From IMG/VR virus record IMGVR_UViG_3300037502_003275, positions 1 to 35,029 of that record: 35,029 nucleotides of DNA; one strand, 5' to 3'. The notes beneath the pieces were generated by a model that saw only the letters and a list, made by a program, of their open reading frames with translations, searched no databases and had not been told where the DNA came from. The DNA comes from a virus. Positions within the stretch are counted from its first letter, which is position 1. The number at the start of each line of letters is the position of its first letter. The translations under genes and the position numbers were made by a program. Positions 12,140 to 20,495 of the stretch are shown here, in pieces.

Positions 12140-12487
12140 TTACTTTACTAGATGTCCTTGATCCAAACGATGTCCGGCATCACAACGAGCGTATAAACTA
12201 GTTCCTTTTGCACTTCTTAAATCGATATTTACATAGCTTTTTCCTGTAATTTGCCACTCTGTTCGATTGATACGGTCTAAGCTAACTCTATCCCTAAGCT
12301 TAAATTTTAAATCAGTTACATTAGGTACTTTTCTAATCACCTGTTTTTCTGTTATAATCTTTACATCATAAGAAGTTGGTTCCTTAGGTCTTTTATCTAA
12401 ATCATAATTAATACCAGCAATAACCCCTATATATTTTTGCTGATAATACTTTGCCTGGCGGTTAGATCTATTCTTAATTATTGACAT
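12140..12487 (-). CDS. Unknown small tail-region protein
   Basis: A 115-residue basic protein (starts MSIIKNRSNRQAKYYQQKY) with a likely beta-rich middle. No membrane helix or motif recognised. It overlaps the upstream gene by 14 bases and is separated by 13 bases from the fibre gene. Tight packing with the hub-like gene and two small genes suggests a baseplate or tail-tip part. Confidence 0.7.
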   Translation of the reverse strand: MSIIKNRSNRQAKYYQQKYIGVIAGINYDLDKRPKEPTSYDVKIITEKQVIRKVPNVTDLKFKLRDRVSLDRINRTEWQITGKSYVNIDLRSAKGTSLYARCDAGHRLDQGHLVK

Positions 12488-12704
12488 TATTTAGCCTTCT
12501 TTTATTTTTAAAAAAGAAATAAGGTCTAACCTTAATAATTACTTTCTTAGCATCAGGGTATAATGTATAATTATCTACCTGCCAGATTTGGTTATCAAGT
12601 CCTTTGAAAATTTGTCCAGTTTGAGGGATTGAATCAAATTCCATTTCAAAAAGTTTCTGATCCCCTAAGAATTCTTTAGATAAGATAACTATCGCTTTAT
12701 ACAT
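12474..12704 (-). CDS. Unknown 76-residue tail-region protein
   Basis: A small protein with a beta-strand pattern (IFKGLDNQIWQVDNYTLYPD) and a basic C-terminus. It overlaps both neighbours (8 and 14 bases), which argues for coupled translation. Family unknown; probably a small baseplate component. Confidence 0.7.
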   Translation of the reverse strand: MYKAIVILSKEFLGDQKLFEMEFDSIPQTGQIFKGLDNQIWQVDNYTLYPDAKKVIIKVRPYFFFKNKRRLNNVNN

Positions 12705-13077
12705 TATTATCTACCTCCATAAAATCACGAACTATTGCTTTAGCAATCAAACGTCCTTCTTTGATATAACTTTCTATATCTTGATTAATTCTTAAATCTT
12801 TATCAATAAATTGATTATCTAATCTATACTTAACTTTAATTTTAAAACAATTTAAAGATATACTTAGAATCTGATCTTTTGTAATTTTATAATTTATTCT
12901 GTTAAGCTGGTTTAGACTCTTACAAATAATTTCTTTTCCTATATTCACATATTCTTTAGTTTCAGAAAATCTATTTTCAATAGAGATTTTATCAATAATA
13001 TCATCTTTTTTAAAAATAATTTTTGCCTTTTGATCTGAAATTATAACTCTCATAACCTCATAATCATCTTTATACAT
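12697..13077 (-). CDS. Unknown 126-residue tail-region protein
   Basis: Start chosen at the ATG at 13077 (MYKDDYEVMR), which has a GGGG tract upstream; a TTG at 13110 in the same frame lies within the upstream gene and has a weaker context. The protein is rich in Ile and Lys with predicted alternating strands and helices, and no recognisable domain. It overlaps the next gene by 8 bases. It lies between the hub-like protein and other small tail genes. Confidence 0.65.
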   Translation of the reverse strand: MYKDDYEVMRVIISDQKAKIIFKKDDIIDKISIENRFSETKEYVNIGKEIICKSLNQLNRINYKITKDQILSISLNCFKIKVKYRLDNQFIDKDLRINQDIESYIKEGRLIAKAIVRDFMEVDNNV

Positions 13078-13093
13078 TAGACCAACCCCTATC

Positions 13094-14473
13094 TTAAATA
13101 CTTTCTGCAATATAACAATATAGATCTGTTATATCATGCTTCTCTCTAGCATATTGGTGTTTAACCTTATATATATATAATCTTACCATTCTTTTATATA
13201 CTGGATGCCAAACTTCAATAATGTCTCCAGCTTGATGAGCCATATTTCCAACAACTTGAATATTCATTTTATTTCTAGACCATTTATGAAGTTGAAGGCG
13301 TTGATCTGCTAAATACTGAGCTTGTTGCTCTGTTTGGATTAAAGGATTATCAATCTTGTCCTCTACCTCTCCATATTGGTTAATTAAATACTCATCCATT
13401 GCTTCAGCTGCTAATACATCAGGGGCAGCCTGTCCTAGAGGTTTACCATAAATATTAACCGTAATATCTGCATCAGTAGACTTATGATTTTTATTTCTTA
13501 ATTTTACTTTAACATAATGGTCAGTCTTTTCTTGAATAGATGCATAATCGCTAGTATCCCATTTTTCTTTTATTGCTGTATACTCCATTCTGACATCAAC
13601 TGCTGTTCTAGTATGATCATCAAAGTAGTATAAAGTTTCTGTATGACTACTTTCTCCTGACATAACGTGCTTAGTAAATGTTACTAATAATTTTTCAGCC
13701 AATGGAACTAGTTTCGGTTCGCTGATATTACGCCCGTAAACTCGGACAATATTTTTTATATCATCATCACTCCATTTAGGCTGATAAAATATCACAAAAT
13801 CAGAATTATCATAGGTCCACGATACAGTTTTATTAAAATTAATTTTAGAAGATCTTAATTTACCTTCTTCATCAAAATAAAGGTTGTGTAGGGCAGCCTG
13901 TAAAGGCATAAACATAGCATCCCAGGATAGTTCATCGATAAATTGTACACTTTTGATTGTAAAATCTAAAGGAGCAAGATTTAACTCACTTGGGTTTAAG
14001 CCTGCATGATTAATAGCAATATCTGCAACAATATCGTTTGCTTGCATATTTTCATAGATATCTGTTGTAACTTTAGCCTTTAAAAGGTTTTTACTTTTAT
14101 CAAAGCATTTAACTGATAAGATTTGCTCTGCTCCTCTGGAATATTTTTCAGGTTCAGCAGATCTAATCAGATATATCCCTGCTGGCATATACTCACCATT
14201 ATTACCTTTTTCAATAATAATCTTATTGTTCTCTTTAAACCAGTTTCTTTTAGTAGAATTAAAATTTAATTTATCATATTGCCCATCTTTATTACTGATT
14301 TTTAAATTAGCTTTATTTGCTTGATTATGTTCTGACAACTCAATATCAAAGCTGATCACATCTTTAGTTATGTCATGACTAACTTCATTTTCTGTGATTA
14401 ATGTTACTCTAGCACAAGGGCTTCTCAATAATGATTTTTGGGCTAATTCTAAATTAGGGGATAAAATCTGCAA
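13094..14473 (-). CDS. Baseplate hub-like / tail-associated protein
   Basis: A 459-residue protein in the position of a tail hub. The N-terminal part (VISFDIELSEHNQANKANLK followed by YMPAGIYLIRSAE) resembles the beta-barrel regions of phage late-control or gp27-like hub proteins. The C-terminal part, with a repeated pattern of barrel strands and WHPVYKRMVRLYIYKVKH, also fits. Start is TTG, with AAGGAGGATTAAT upstream and no suitable ATG. It follows the giant adhesion gene by 16 bases. The match to a specific family such as XkdQ or gp37-like could not be tested here. Confidence 0.65.
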   Translation of the reverse strand: MQILSPNLELAQKSLLRSPCARVTLITENEVSHDITKDVISFDIELSEHNQANKANLKISNKDGQYDKLNFNSTKRNWFKENNKIIIEKGNNGEYMPAGIYLIRSAEPEKYSRGAEQILSVKCFDKSKNLLKAKVTTDIYENMQANDIVADIAINHAGLNPSELNLAPLDFTIKSVQFIDELSWDAMFMPLQAALHNLYFDEEGKLRSSKINFNKTVSWTYDNSDFVIFYQPKWSDDDIKNIVRVYGRNISEPKLVPLAEKLLVTFTKHVMSGESSHTETLYYFDDHTRTAVDVRMEYTAIKEKWDTSDYASIQEKTDHYVKVKLRNKNHKSTDADITVNIYGKPLGQAAPDVLAAEAMDEYLINQYGEVEDKIDNPLIQTEQQAQYLADQRLQLHKWSRNKMNIQVVGNMAHQAGDIIEVWHPVYKRMVRLYIYKVKHQYAREKHDITDLYCYIAESI

Positions 14474-14489
14474 ATTAATCCTCCTTTCT

Positions 14490-17405
14490 TTAGATTATTT
14501 TAAAAGGTTTTAAAGATAAAGTTACATTTTGATAATAATCTTTTTTCCACGGTGTACCTGTTAAATCAACTATTTCAACTTGATAAGTTTGACTATTAAT
14601 TCCATCTTGAAAATTATATAAGTTTGCTCCATTGTTAGCTTCAAATAAAGTTAATAATTTATTATAAAAATCGGCATTTATTAAAGGATACTTAATAACA
14701 ATTCTAGCCTCTTGTAAGATTAACGGATCATCAAAAATAATAGTATCTGCTAAGGTTTGAACTTCACTATAATTTTTAGGAATATTTATCCCTGTATATT
14801 GTCCTCTTGGTGGATCATATGGAAACAAATAATCACCTAATTTCATGGTGAATTTATTAATAATTATTGAGGATCTTAAATCTTTAATTCTTTTACTTTT
14901 AATCAAGATTGAACTATCTAACTTATCAGCTTTAATTATATCAATTGTTCCTTTTAAATAAGGTTTACTATAATTAATATCATAATGTACCCCTGGCTCA
15001 ACTTCTATTATCCCTGTTATGTTGCTCTGTCTTTGCCAATAGATTTTATTGATATAATATAAGTGATAATAAGTTTCTGTAAAATCATAACGAGTTTGTT
15101 TTGTAGAATAGACTTCATAGTCTATTCCTCTAGTCATTCCATTATAAGTTTCTGGATATTTACGCCCCCAAAATGTCCACGCATCTCCAGATACAAAAGT
15201 TTCTTTTGCTTTCCATTCAGCTTCAGTCATACCAATATATAATTCAGATTTAATTTCTGAATTATTGTATATCCAATCATCTTGTTGTAAATAAAGATCT
15301 AATAAATCAGGATCACCACTTATAGTAATATTACCTGATAAATTCCCTTGACCTTGTCCTTTGATAAATATACTTGAATTTAATTTATCGTAAGGTAATT
15401 CAACTTTAATAGAACATCCGACATTTGGATAGCTTTCACCTTTAATATGACTTACTTCTTTAATAATGTTTAATTCACTTGATAAATCCTTAAATTCTTT
15501 CCAAAGATAAGGTAGTACGTTAATGTTTCCATCTATATCATCATGTGGATCTAGCCTTCTAACTTTTAATTGCCCTGCTAAATAAGGATAGCTAGATTTT
15601 TTATTCCTTTCTCTTCTTAAAATATTAACTTGTGAAGAAAAATAGGAATTAGTCGTTTGACGAGCAAATATCCTTCCTTGCATAGTTAAACTGTGTTCAA
15701 CCTTAATCTTAGTAATTAAAGCATTATAACTTAAATCTGACCAGATAAACTGTAAACCTTCAGTATTTGGTTTAGGTCCTACAATTTGACCAGGTTCTCT
15801 AATTATGTTGATTTCACTAGACAAGTGACTATGATAAAAAGGTCTAACCTTCATTAGTGAATACAACTCAGATATCTGATAAATATCAATAGAACCATCT
15901 AATCTTCCAGGGCTTAAAGTTTCTCCTATGATTGCTAGATCACTAAAACCTTTTTGCCTTGTTGTGACAAAGCTCCATTTTTGAGTAATACCTTCACTTG
16001 GAATCAATATACTAGCTTTGATATACCCACTATTAACATATAAACTGCTTTCTAATATTTCTTTATACCAAACATCTATATTTGATGATATTGCGTTAAA
16101 TCCACTTTTCCTAATCTTTATCGACCCTGTTAAATCATCAGTTACATTCTGTTTTACTTTTATATTAGATTTTAATAAAGTTTTATGCCAAACCTCAATA
16201 TAACTTAATTTCTCCAATTCACTAACTGTAATTGAACTTGATAAATCAGAATTACCTGGTATTCTTGGTGTTAAAGTACCATTAAGGTTATCCATCGAAT
16301 TGAATCTTGGTTGAATCGATCCGAACATATAAGGTTTATTGATTGAAAAATCACTATTAAGATCATCCATTAAGTTAAATCTAGGTGTCAAACTACCATC
16401 AAAATTATCTACTGAATTAAATCTTGGTCGAATTAATCCTTTAAGATTATGACCTAGCACTTCAATAGAACCTTTTATTTGATAACTAAAATCAATACTA
16501 CTAATTAAATCGTCAATATCCCAGGATGATTTTATATTCATAAATCCTTTAAAATCTTGATCTTTATCTTGCTCAACTGTAATTGATCCATTAGTCTCTG
16601 ATCTGCCAGCAGAATATATAATATCTAATGTATATTCAATCTCTAATTCTGGAGGATAATATTCATATTCACTAGAATAAAAAGATTTTACTGAATCAAA
16701 CTTCTCATCTTTAGCTTTAATTGCAAAACCATAATTTTCTTTATCAGTTTCATCCCACTCTGTTACAAGATCTGTTATGTCAATTTCAACATAACCAAAA
16801 CCATCACCAACTGAATTCTCAACAATTATATTGTCTAAGTTAGGCTGATTATCCCAAGTGACTCCAAGTTCATCCCAATGCTCTTTTAATAATAAAACTT
16901 CTATATCTATTTTAGGATCGAAATCAGGAGATTTATAGAATCTTAATTTAGCTTTCTTGACCTTAGCTTCATAAGGTAGATTTTCTTTAACAGGAAAGTA
17001 AATAAAAGCCCTGTAAACTTCATCTTTAGACTCTGAATAACCAACCATTAACTGCTGTTCAGTACCATAATTTAAAGTCGGAACATTTTCACGAACAAAA
17101 GCATCCTTAGTTGGATTAAGAGTTATATTATAAGTCGGAGGTGGCTTAATATCAGCTAATACAGCAAATTGACCGTTCGGATTAACAAAAATTTCGCTTA
17201 TTAAATTTCCTACCTGGTTAACTTTAATAAAACTTTTAAAATCATCAATATAAGTTGGAATTACATCATATTGACCCAATAATGTATTTTTGGAAGCAAC
17301 TTCTAGAGTTGAAGTTGTGTTAAAGTTATAAGGAACAGTCATATATCCTTTACAATCATTTGGACCATTAATAATATTAATTATTCCTTCTAAATCTGCT
17401 AGCAT
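14490..17405 (-). CDS. Giant tail adhesion protein with DNRLRE/CBM96-type domain, beta repeats and a baseplate-type C-terminal domain
   Basis: A 971-residue protein. After ~90 residues, a domain at about 96-260 (NPTKDAFVRENVPTLNYGTE, then WDELGVTWDNQP, DITDLVTEW, SSEYEYYPPELEIEY) fits the DNRLRE/CBM96 carbohydrate-binding fold. Residues ~270-850 are many short beta repeats of the type 'L-x-G-x-I-x-V ... D-L-x-S-x-I', including PRFN units at 327, 341 and 366. The last 118 residues (from MKLGDYLFPYDPP) are homologous over the full length to the separate 118-residue protein at 20127-20483. The ATG follows GGGATGTGAT. It probably extends from the baseplate and binds cell-surface glycans; that function is inferred from the domain. 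Confidence 0.75.
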   Translation of the reverse strand: MLADLEGIINIINGPNDCKGYMTVPYNFNTTSTLEVASKNTLLGQYDVIPTYIDDFKSFIKVNQVGNLISEIFVNPNGQFAVLADIKPPPTYNITLNPTKDAFVRENVPTLNYGTEQQLMVGYSESKDEVYRAFIYFPVKENLPYEAKVKKAKLRFYKSPDFDPKIDIEVLLLKEHWDELGVTWDNQPNLDNIIVENSVGDGFGYVEIDITDLVTEWDETDKENYGFAIKAKDEKFDSVKSFYSSEYEYYPPELEIEYTLDIIYSAGRSETNGSITVEQDKDQDFKGFMNIKSSWDIDDLISSIDFSYQIKGSIEVLGHNLKGLIRPRFNSVDNFDGSLTPRFNLMDDLNSDFSINKPYMFGSIQPRFNSMDNLNGTLTPRIPGNSDLSSSITVSELEKLSYIEVWHKTLLKSNIKVKQNVTDDLTGSIKIRKSGFNAISSNIDVWYKEILESSLYVNSGYIKASILIPSEGITQKWSFVTTRQKGFSDLAIIGETLSPGRLDGSIDIYQISELYSLMKVRPFYHSHLSSEINIIREPGQIVGPKPNTEGLQFIWSDLSYNALITKIKVEHSLTMQGRIFARQTTNSYFSSQVNILRRERNKKSSYPYLAGQLKVRRLDPHDDIDGNINVLPYLWKEFKDLSSELNIIKEVSHIKGESYPNVGCSIKVELPYDKLNSSIFIKGQGQGNLSGNITISGDPDLLDLYLQQDDWIYNNSEIKSELYIGMTEAEWKAKETFVSGDAWTFWGRKYPETYNGMTRGIDYEVYSTKQTRYDFTETYYHLYYINKIYWQRQSNITGIIEVEPGVHYDINYSKPYLKGTIDIIKADKLDSSILIKSKRIKDLRSSIIINKFTMKLGDYLFPYDPPRGQYTGINIPKNYSEVQTLADTIIFDDPLILQEARIVIKYPLINADFYNKLLTLFEANNGANLYNFQDGINSQTYQVEIVDLTGTPWKKDYYQNVTLSLKPFKII
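16262..16448 (-). repeat. Tandem RFN repeats inside the adhesion gene
   Basis: Codons ~320-382 encode related units with the pattern (I/L)xPRFN-x-(V/M)-D-(N/D)-(F/L)-(D/N)-G-(S/T)-L-TPR. They are also repetitive at DNA level: plus-strand GAATTGAATCTTGG, AAGTTAAATCTAGG and GAATTAAATCTTGG. Such tracts can recombine and change fibre length. Confidence 0.7.
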
Positions 17406-17432
17406 TTAATCACATCCCATTGTATTGAGATT

Positions 17433-18989
17433 TTAAACTGGCTTGCCTTTTGCTATAATTTTAAAAGTACCTCCATTTTTAACTGATATATCAGAAGATA
17501 ACCTGACATAAAATTTTTTAACTTCTCCAGGAGCAAGAGAACCATCTAAATAAATATAATCTTCTTCAATAAAAGGATTCTTGTATTTGCTTAATTTTAA
17601 TTTTATACCTTGATCTAAACTCGATTGTTCAACCCAAATCTCTATAAATCCAATATCAAAACCACATCTATTCTCTAAAACAACTTCTTTAACCAAGGAA
17701 GTTGATCCAGCTGTCATTATTCCAAAATCTAAGTATTTAATTATATCGCCCGATGTATTAGATAATATGTTGCCATTAACATTTTTAAAAATTATATTAG
17801 GTACATCTCTATATTGAACGACTAATCTAGGAGGGTAACTGCTTAAATAGCTGTAAAAAGTAGAACGTCGCCCCCAACCAGTTCTTAAAGCAATACCATA
17901 AAGCGGATTTTCACCTGAAATACTCTCTTTATATCTGTCTGTAATATCCCAAATCCACCAATCGGGATTATTAAAATTTTGAGGATTATTTCCTATATAA
18001 TCTCCTTTAATAATTGATTTCCAATTAGTTCCTCTATTAAAATCAGATAATAATTCCTGAGGATAAAGCCAACTTGCATTAGAATATTTACATAATACTT
18101 CAAAAGTAACCTTCTCTATCCTATTAAATTGATCGACTGTTGTTGGAATCCTAAAGCCAGGAGTCCACATATTTTGAACAGTACCCCAAACTCCACAAGC
18201 TGCTGTATACCTATCATCTGCTGGATGTAAATGTTCAGTATGGTCATACCCAACCCATTGAGTAACATAAAGAATTTCATTTTCAATATAAGTTGTTGGA
18301 TCGATTATAACTGGATAAGTGGCTGTATCTAGAAAAGATACATCAGTTATGATTAATTCAATAGCATCATAACTATCATAAGTAGTCATTTGATACTCAA
18401 TGCCATAATTATAATTATCATTATCATCTAGCATATAAGGGGTATCTAACACCCAAATAATTTCTTTAGTTTGCTGATCTACAAATTCAACTTCTCCTTT
18501 ATCATTTAAACGAAAATCAACCCCATCAGATTTTAAAGTAAAGATGAAACTGGTTTGATCTGGTTTTTCTTTTAGTATTATATTCTCTTTTAATCTTGTC
18601 TTTTCTACGATGTACTCAACATCAACGCCGGGAAAACAATCAATAAATTTAAATTTATTGTCTTGATAAATATAATCTGTTGGTAGAGCATCAACCAACT
18701 TATAATTAACCCACCTACTTCTATTATTCTTGTTTTTAAATTCAAATGAGACTAAATGTTTATTTTTAGAAGTTTTATCATAAAAGTAGGTGAAGTATAA
18801 GTTAGAAGTTACCCCATGGGTAAATTCCCAAACTGATAGAGGCTCAATATCAAGAATTATATCCTTCCAGCTTCCTTTTTGATCCTGATAGTGAACTGGT
18901 CCCATATTAATAACTGTTTCTTTCACACCATTTCCTTTATCATAATGTTTTGTGTACAAATCTCTTTTTTCTATTATTTCAGTTGCCAA
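17433..18989 (-). CDS. Tail adhesion protein with WapA/DNRLRE-like architecture and C-terminal Ig-like domain
   Basis: A 518-residue protein. Its N-terminal ~230 residues (KRDLYTKHYDKGNGVKETV, GPVHYQDQKGSWKDI) resemble the region that precedes DNRLRE domains in wall-associated proteins of the WapA/RHS type. A DNRLRE-like domain follows (about 235-395). The C-terminal ~110 residues form an Ig-like module with LDFGIMTAGSTS, similar to the neighbouring 158-residue protein. The start is TTG with GGGGGTGAG five bases before it, within the end of the upstream gene (16-base overlap). A baseplate or side-fibre adhesin is inferred. The bacterial wall-protein resemblance is unusual for a siphophage. 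Confidence 0.7.
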   Translation of the reverse strand: MATEIIEKRDLYTKHYDKGNGVKETVINMGPVHYQDQKGSWKDIILDIEPLSVWEFTHGVTSNLYFTYFYDKTSKNKHLVSFEFKNKNNRSRWVNYKLVDALPTDYIYQDNKFKFIDCFPGVDVEYIVEKTRLKENIILKEKPDQTSFIFTLKSDGVDFRLNDKGEVEFVDQQTKEIIWVLDTPYMLDDNDNYNYGIEYQMTTYDSYDAIELIITDVSFLDTATYPVIIDPTTYIENEILYVTQWVGYDHTEHLHPADDRYTAACGVWGTVQNMWTPGFRIPTTVDQFNRIEKVTFEVLCKYSNASWLYPQELLSDFNRGTNWKSIIKGDYIGNNPQNFNNPDWWIWDITDRYKESISGENPLYGIALRTGWGRRSTFYSYLSSYPPRLVVQYRDVPNIIFKNVNGNILSNTSGDIIKYLDFGIMTAGSTSLVKEVVLENRCGFDIGFIEIWVEQSSLDQGIKLKLSKYKNPFIEEDYIYLDGSLAPGEVKKFYVRLSSDISVKNGGTFKIIAKGKPV

Positions 18990-19600
18990 TTCAACTCACC
19001 CCCTACATCAACCTCTAAAGGAGCTTTAATTCTATCAGTTTCTTTTCCATTTCTGATAAAAACTAATTCTCCTTCTAGGTCTTTATTAGATACTAACCAA
19101 ATATAAATATAAGGTTTTTTATTAAAAGGCATCTTAAAAATAGATTTGAAGTGAAAGTCAACATTATTAAAGGTTAACTTTGCTTTATAACCTAAGTTAT
19201 ATTGATTAATCCTTGATGGATCTCTTTTTAATTGGTTTTGTGGCTTAACTCCTGGTGCTAATTTTCTAATATTCATCACAGTTTCAGCATCTTTATAAGT
19301 AATGATATCATTGTAATTCTGTCTAGGATTACCTGTTAATAAGTAATCACGCTCTTTAGTACGATAAATAATATCTATTCTTTGACCAAATATTTTAAAG
19401 GTGCCATCTGGAACTTCATAATAGACTTTACGCCCGTGACCAACTAATCCAAAACGAATTAATTTTTTTCTATCTATCTGATAAAAGTCATTATGTTCTT
19501 TAGTCTTAAAATCATATTCAGAAAAGAGAGTACCATTTAGATACTCTCCAACCCAAATAAAATCTTGTTTAACTGGTGAAAATGCCTGAACTCTATCCAT
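18974..19600 (-). CDS. Unknown tail/baseplate protein, 208 residues
   Basis: Start at the ATG at 19600, seven bases after AGGAGG (an upstream TTG at 19603 is too close). The protein begins MDRVQAFSPVKQDFIWVGEY and contains segments with tail-protein character (DGTFKIFGQRIDIIYRTKERDY), with a C-terminal beta domain (PYIYIWLVSNKDLEGELVF). No catalytic motif recognised. It lies between the Ig-like protein and the WapA-like adhesin, overlapping the latter, so it is likely a structural linker in the tail tip. Confidence 0.7.
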   Translation of the reverse strand: MDRVQAFSPVKQDFIWVGEYLNGTLFSEYDFKTKEHNDFYQIDRKKLIRFGLVGHGRKVYYEVPDGTFKIFGQRIDIIYRTKERDYLLTGNPRQNYNDIITYKDAETVMNIRKLAPGVKPQNQLKRDPSRINQYNLGYKAKLTFNNVDFHFKSIFKMPFNKKPYIYIWLVSNKDLEGELVFIRNGKETDRIKAPLEVDVGGELNWQLK

Positions 19601-19632
19601 CAAAAAACCTCCTCATTGTATTGAGAGAATTA

Positions 19633-20109
19633 TTATACATACTGATAAGAGACTCTAGTTAAAAAGACCACGTTTCCAGCTGTTGCTGTTGGTGGTACTT
19701 CAGCATGTAAAGTTACACGAGCAAAATTAGCATTATCTGCTGCTGCATTTGGATCTCCTGTATTAGCAAGACCTGATATTTCTCCTGGATTTGTTGCTCC
19801 TTCTGCCTCTATGGTCTTAGTTATAGTTCCTCCAATAGCTCCAAATGTATCAGCAGAACCATTTTGAAGAGAGTCACAACGAGCCTTAATCCAGGTATCA
19901 GTTACTAATTCTCCAGTATTACCACCTGCTGAATCTTTAGTTGTGATCTGGCAATTTTGCATGGTAGAGACATCATTTGTTCCACCTTTATTATTCCAGA
20001 TATCGACAGTAAAATCAGCTGATACAGAACCTGCATCAACTGTTCCTATATTCCATTGACTAACTGCATTATTATTTGGATCATACCAACTTACTATTGG
20101 TGCTGGCAT
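19633..20109 (-). CDS. Ig-like tail protein, 158 residues
   Basis: Start at the ATG at 20109 (MPAPIVSWYDPNN), eight bases after AAGGAG; a GTG and an ATG just upstream in frame are too close to the ribosome binding site. The motif WNIGTVDAGSVSADFTVDIW and the NNKGG turn match the C-terminal module of the 518-residue adhesin (LDFGIMTAGSTS, then NRCG), so both probably share an Ig-like fold. Rich in Ala, Thr and Gly; few charges. Role: decoration or tail-tip structural protein, inferred. Confidence 0.7.
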   Translation of the reverse strand: MPAPIVSWYDPNNNAVSQWNIGTVDAGSVSADFTVDIWNNKGGTNDVSTMQNCQITTKDSAGGNTGELVTDTWIKARCDSLQNGSADTFGAIGGTITKTIEAEGATNPGEISGLANTGDPNAAADNANFARVTLHAEVPPTATAGNVVFLTRVSYQYV

Positions 20110-20126
20110 AAACATCACTCCTTTTC

Positions 20127-20483
20127 TTAAGTTAATTGCTCTAAAATTTTAAGGTTTAAAACTACATTAGATCGATAAGAGCCCTTTTTATATACTTGTC
20201 CTGTAAAATGGACTATTTTCACAGAATAAATATGACCATCTTTAGGATCATAATTAAACTCTTGATCTAACTCATACTTGTTCTTTAAAGATTGAAAGAA
20301 ATTCTCTTCCATTAATGGGTATTCATAAGAAACTAAACTACCTTTAATATGAACCCCCCAATTTAAAGTCACATTGCTGCTATAAGTAGAAACATCTACT
20401 CTTGATTTTACCTTCTTAATTCCACTCCAGGCATTATCTGGTGGTAAGTAGGGGAATGTATAGCCCCCTAGAATATGAGACAT
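20127..20483 (-). CDS. 118-residue tail protein, stand-alone copy of the adhesin C-terminal domain
   Basis: Begins MSHILGGYTFPYLPPDNAW, and ends with VKIVHFTGQVYKKGSYRSNV followed by VLNLKI. It aligns over its full 118 residues with residues 854-971 of the 971-residue adhesin (LGDYLFPYDPP; YPL...F; NFQDG; VEIVDLTG; KKDYYQNVTLSLK). Placed right after the tape measure, where distal tail or baseplate-ring proteins are coded. The shared domain may be the module by which both attach to the tail tip. The TAA is eight bases before the next ribosome binding site. Confidence 0.75.
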   Translation of the reverse strand: MSHILGGYTFPYLPPDNAWSGIKKVKSRVDVSTYSSNVTLNWGVHIKGSLVSYEYPLMEENFFQSLKNKYELDQEFNYDPKDGHIYSVKIVHFTGQVYKKGSYRSNVVLNLKILEQLT

Positions 20484-20495
20484 ACATTATCCCTC

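Noticed and set aside
14490-14846. Internal ATG at residue 854 of the adhesin as a separate 118-residue gene
   Set aside because: No SD-like sequence precedes it; the match to the separate 118-residue protein is better explained by domain fusion.
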